Shown here: in pieces, positions 21,407 to 21,425 of the stretch | Position numbering within the stretch: position 1 is the stretch's first letter | Layout of the letters: each line of letters begins with the position of its first letter | Translations under genes and position numbers: made by a program | DNA from: Ornithomonoglobus_A sp045532455 | GTDB lineage: Bacteria > Bacillota > Clostridia > UBA1381 | Length of the DNA stretch: 21,425 nucleotides | Assembly: GCA_045532455.1 (NCBI GenBank) | Contig: JAZSFX010000032.1 | Span: 1 to 21,425 of the forward strand | Reading direction: 5' to 3' | Notes under the pieces: model-generated | Databases searched by the model: none | Told to the model about the DNA's origin: nothing | What the model saw: only the letters and a program-made list of their open reading frames with translations

Positions 21407-21425
21407 ATTCTTGAAAAAATCATCC

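Overview
This is a chromosomal window from a low-GC Gram-positive bacterium, most probably an anaerobic member of the Clostridia (Bacillota). The basis is AT-rich DNA, strong AAGGAGG-type ribosome binding sites, sigma-A promoters with 17-bp spacers, a maf-mreBCD-PBP2 cluster, and a FapR-plsX-fabH cluster with a near-canonical FapR operator. I cannot name the genus. There are 19 protein-coding genes. I see no tRNA, rRNA, CRISPR array, insertion sequence or phage gene.

Layout. (1) Bases 1-5543, + strand: the 3' end of a U32-family protein gene, then maf, mreB, mreC, mreD and a class B penicillin-binding protein (PBP2/mrdA). This is the elongasome operon. It is interrupted by a 123-nt near-palindrome between mreC and mreD and closed by a second large palindrome (about 107 nt) after PBP2. 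(2) Bases 5701-10710: an accessory sugar-type locus. An alpha/beta hydrolase and an AraC-family regulator lie on the minus strand, divergent from three consecutive Gfo/Idh/MocA-type NAD(P)-dependent oxidoreductases. (3) Bases 10745-13599, minus strand: a 99-aa membrane protein overlapping dusB by 4 nt, then guaB from its own promoter. (4) Bases 13817-16396, + strand: a class A PBP (ponA-like) with a consensus promoter and an inverted repeat of the TTACA-NN-TGTAA type at the start site. (5) Bases 16445-18377, minus strand: a stand-alone CBM9-like protein and a secreted SH3-SH3-NlpC/P60 cell-wall hydrolase. The hydrolase has a perfect-consensus promoter flanked by two matches to the WalR box. 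(6) Bases 18866-21406, + strand: fapR-plsX-fabH.

Most genes serve envelope growth. MreBCD and PBP2 drive lateral wall synthesis, the class A PBP polymerises and crosslinks peptidoglycan, the NlpC/P60 enzyme opens the wall, and FapR-PlsX-FabH set membrane lipid supply. The sugar-type locus is the only clearly accessory block.

The least explained items are the two large imperfect palindromes, the paired WalR-like boxes, the operator-like repeat at ponA, and the three-dehydrogenase cluster of unknown substrate. I did not find a clear previously undescribed multi-gene system.
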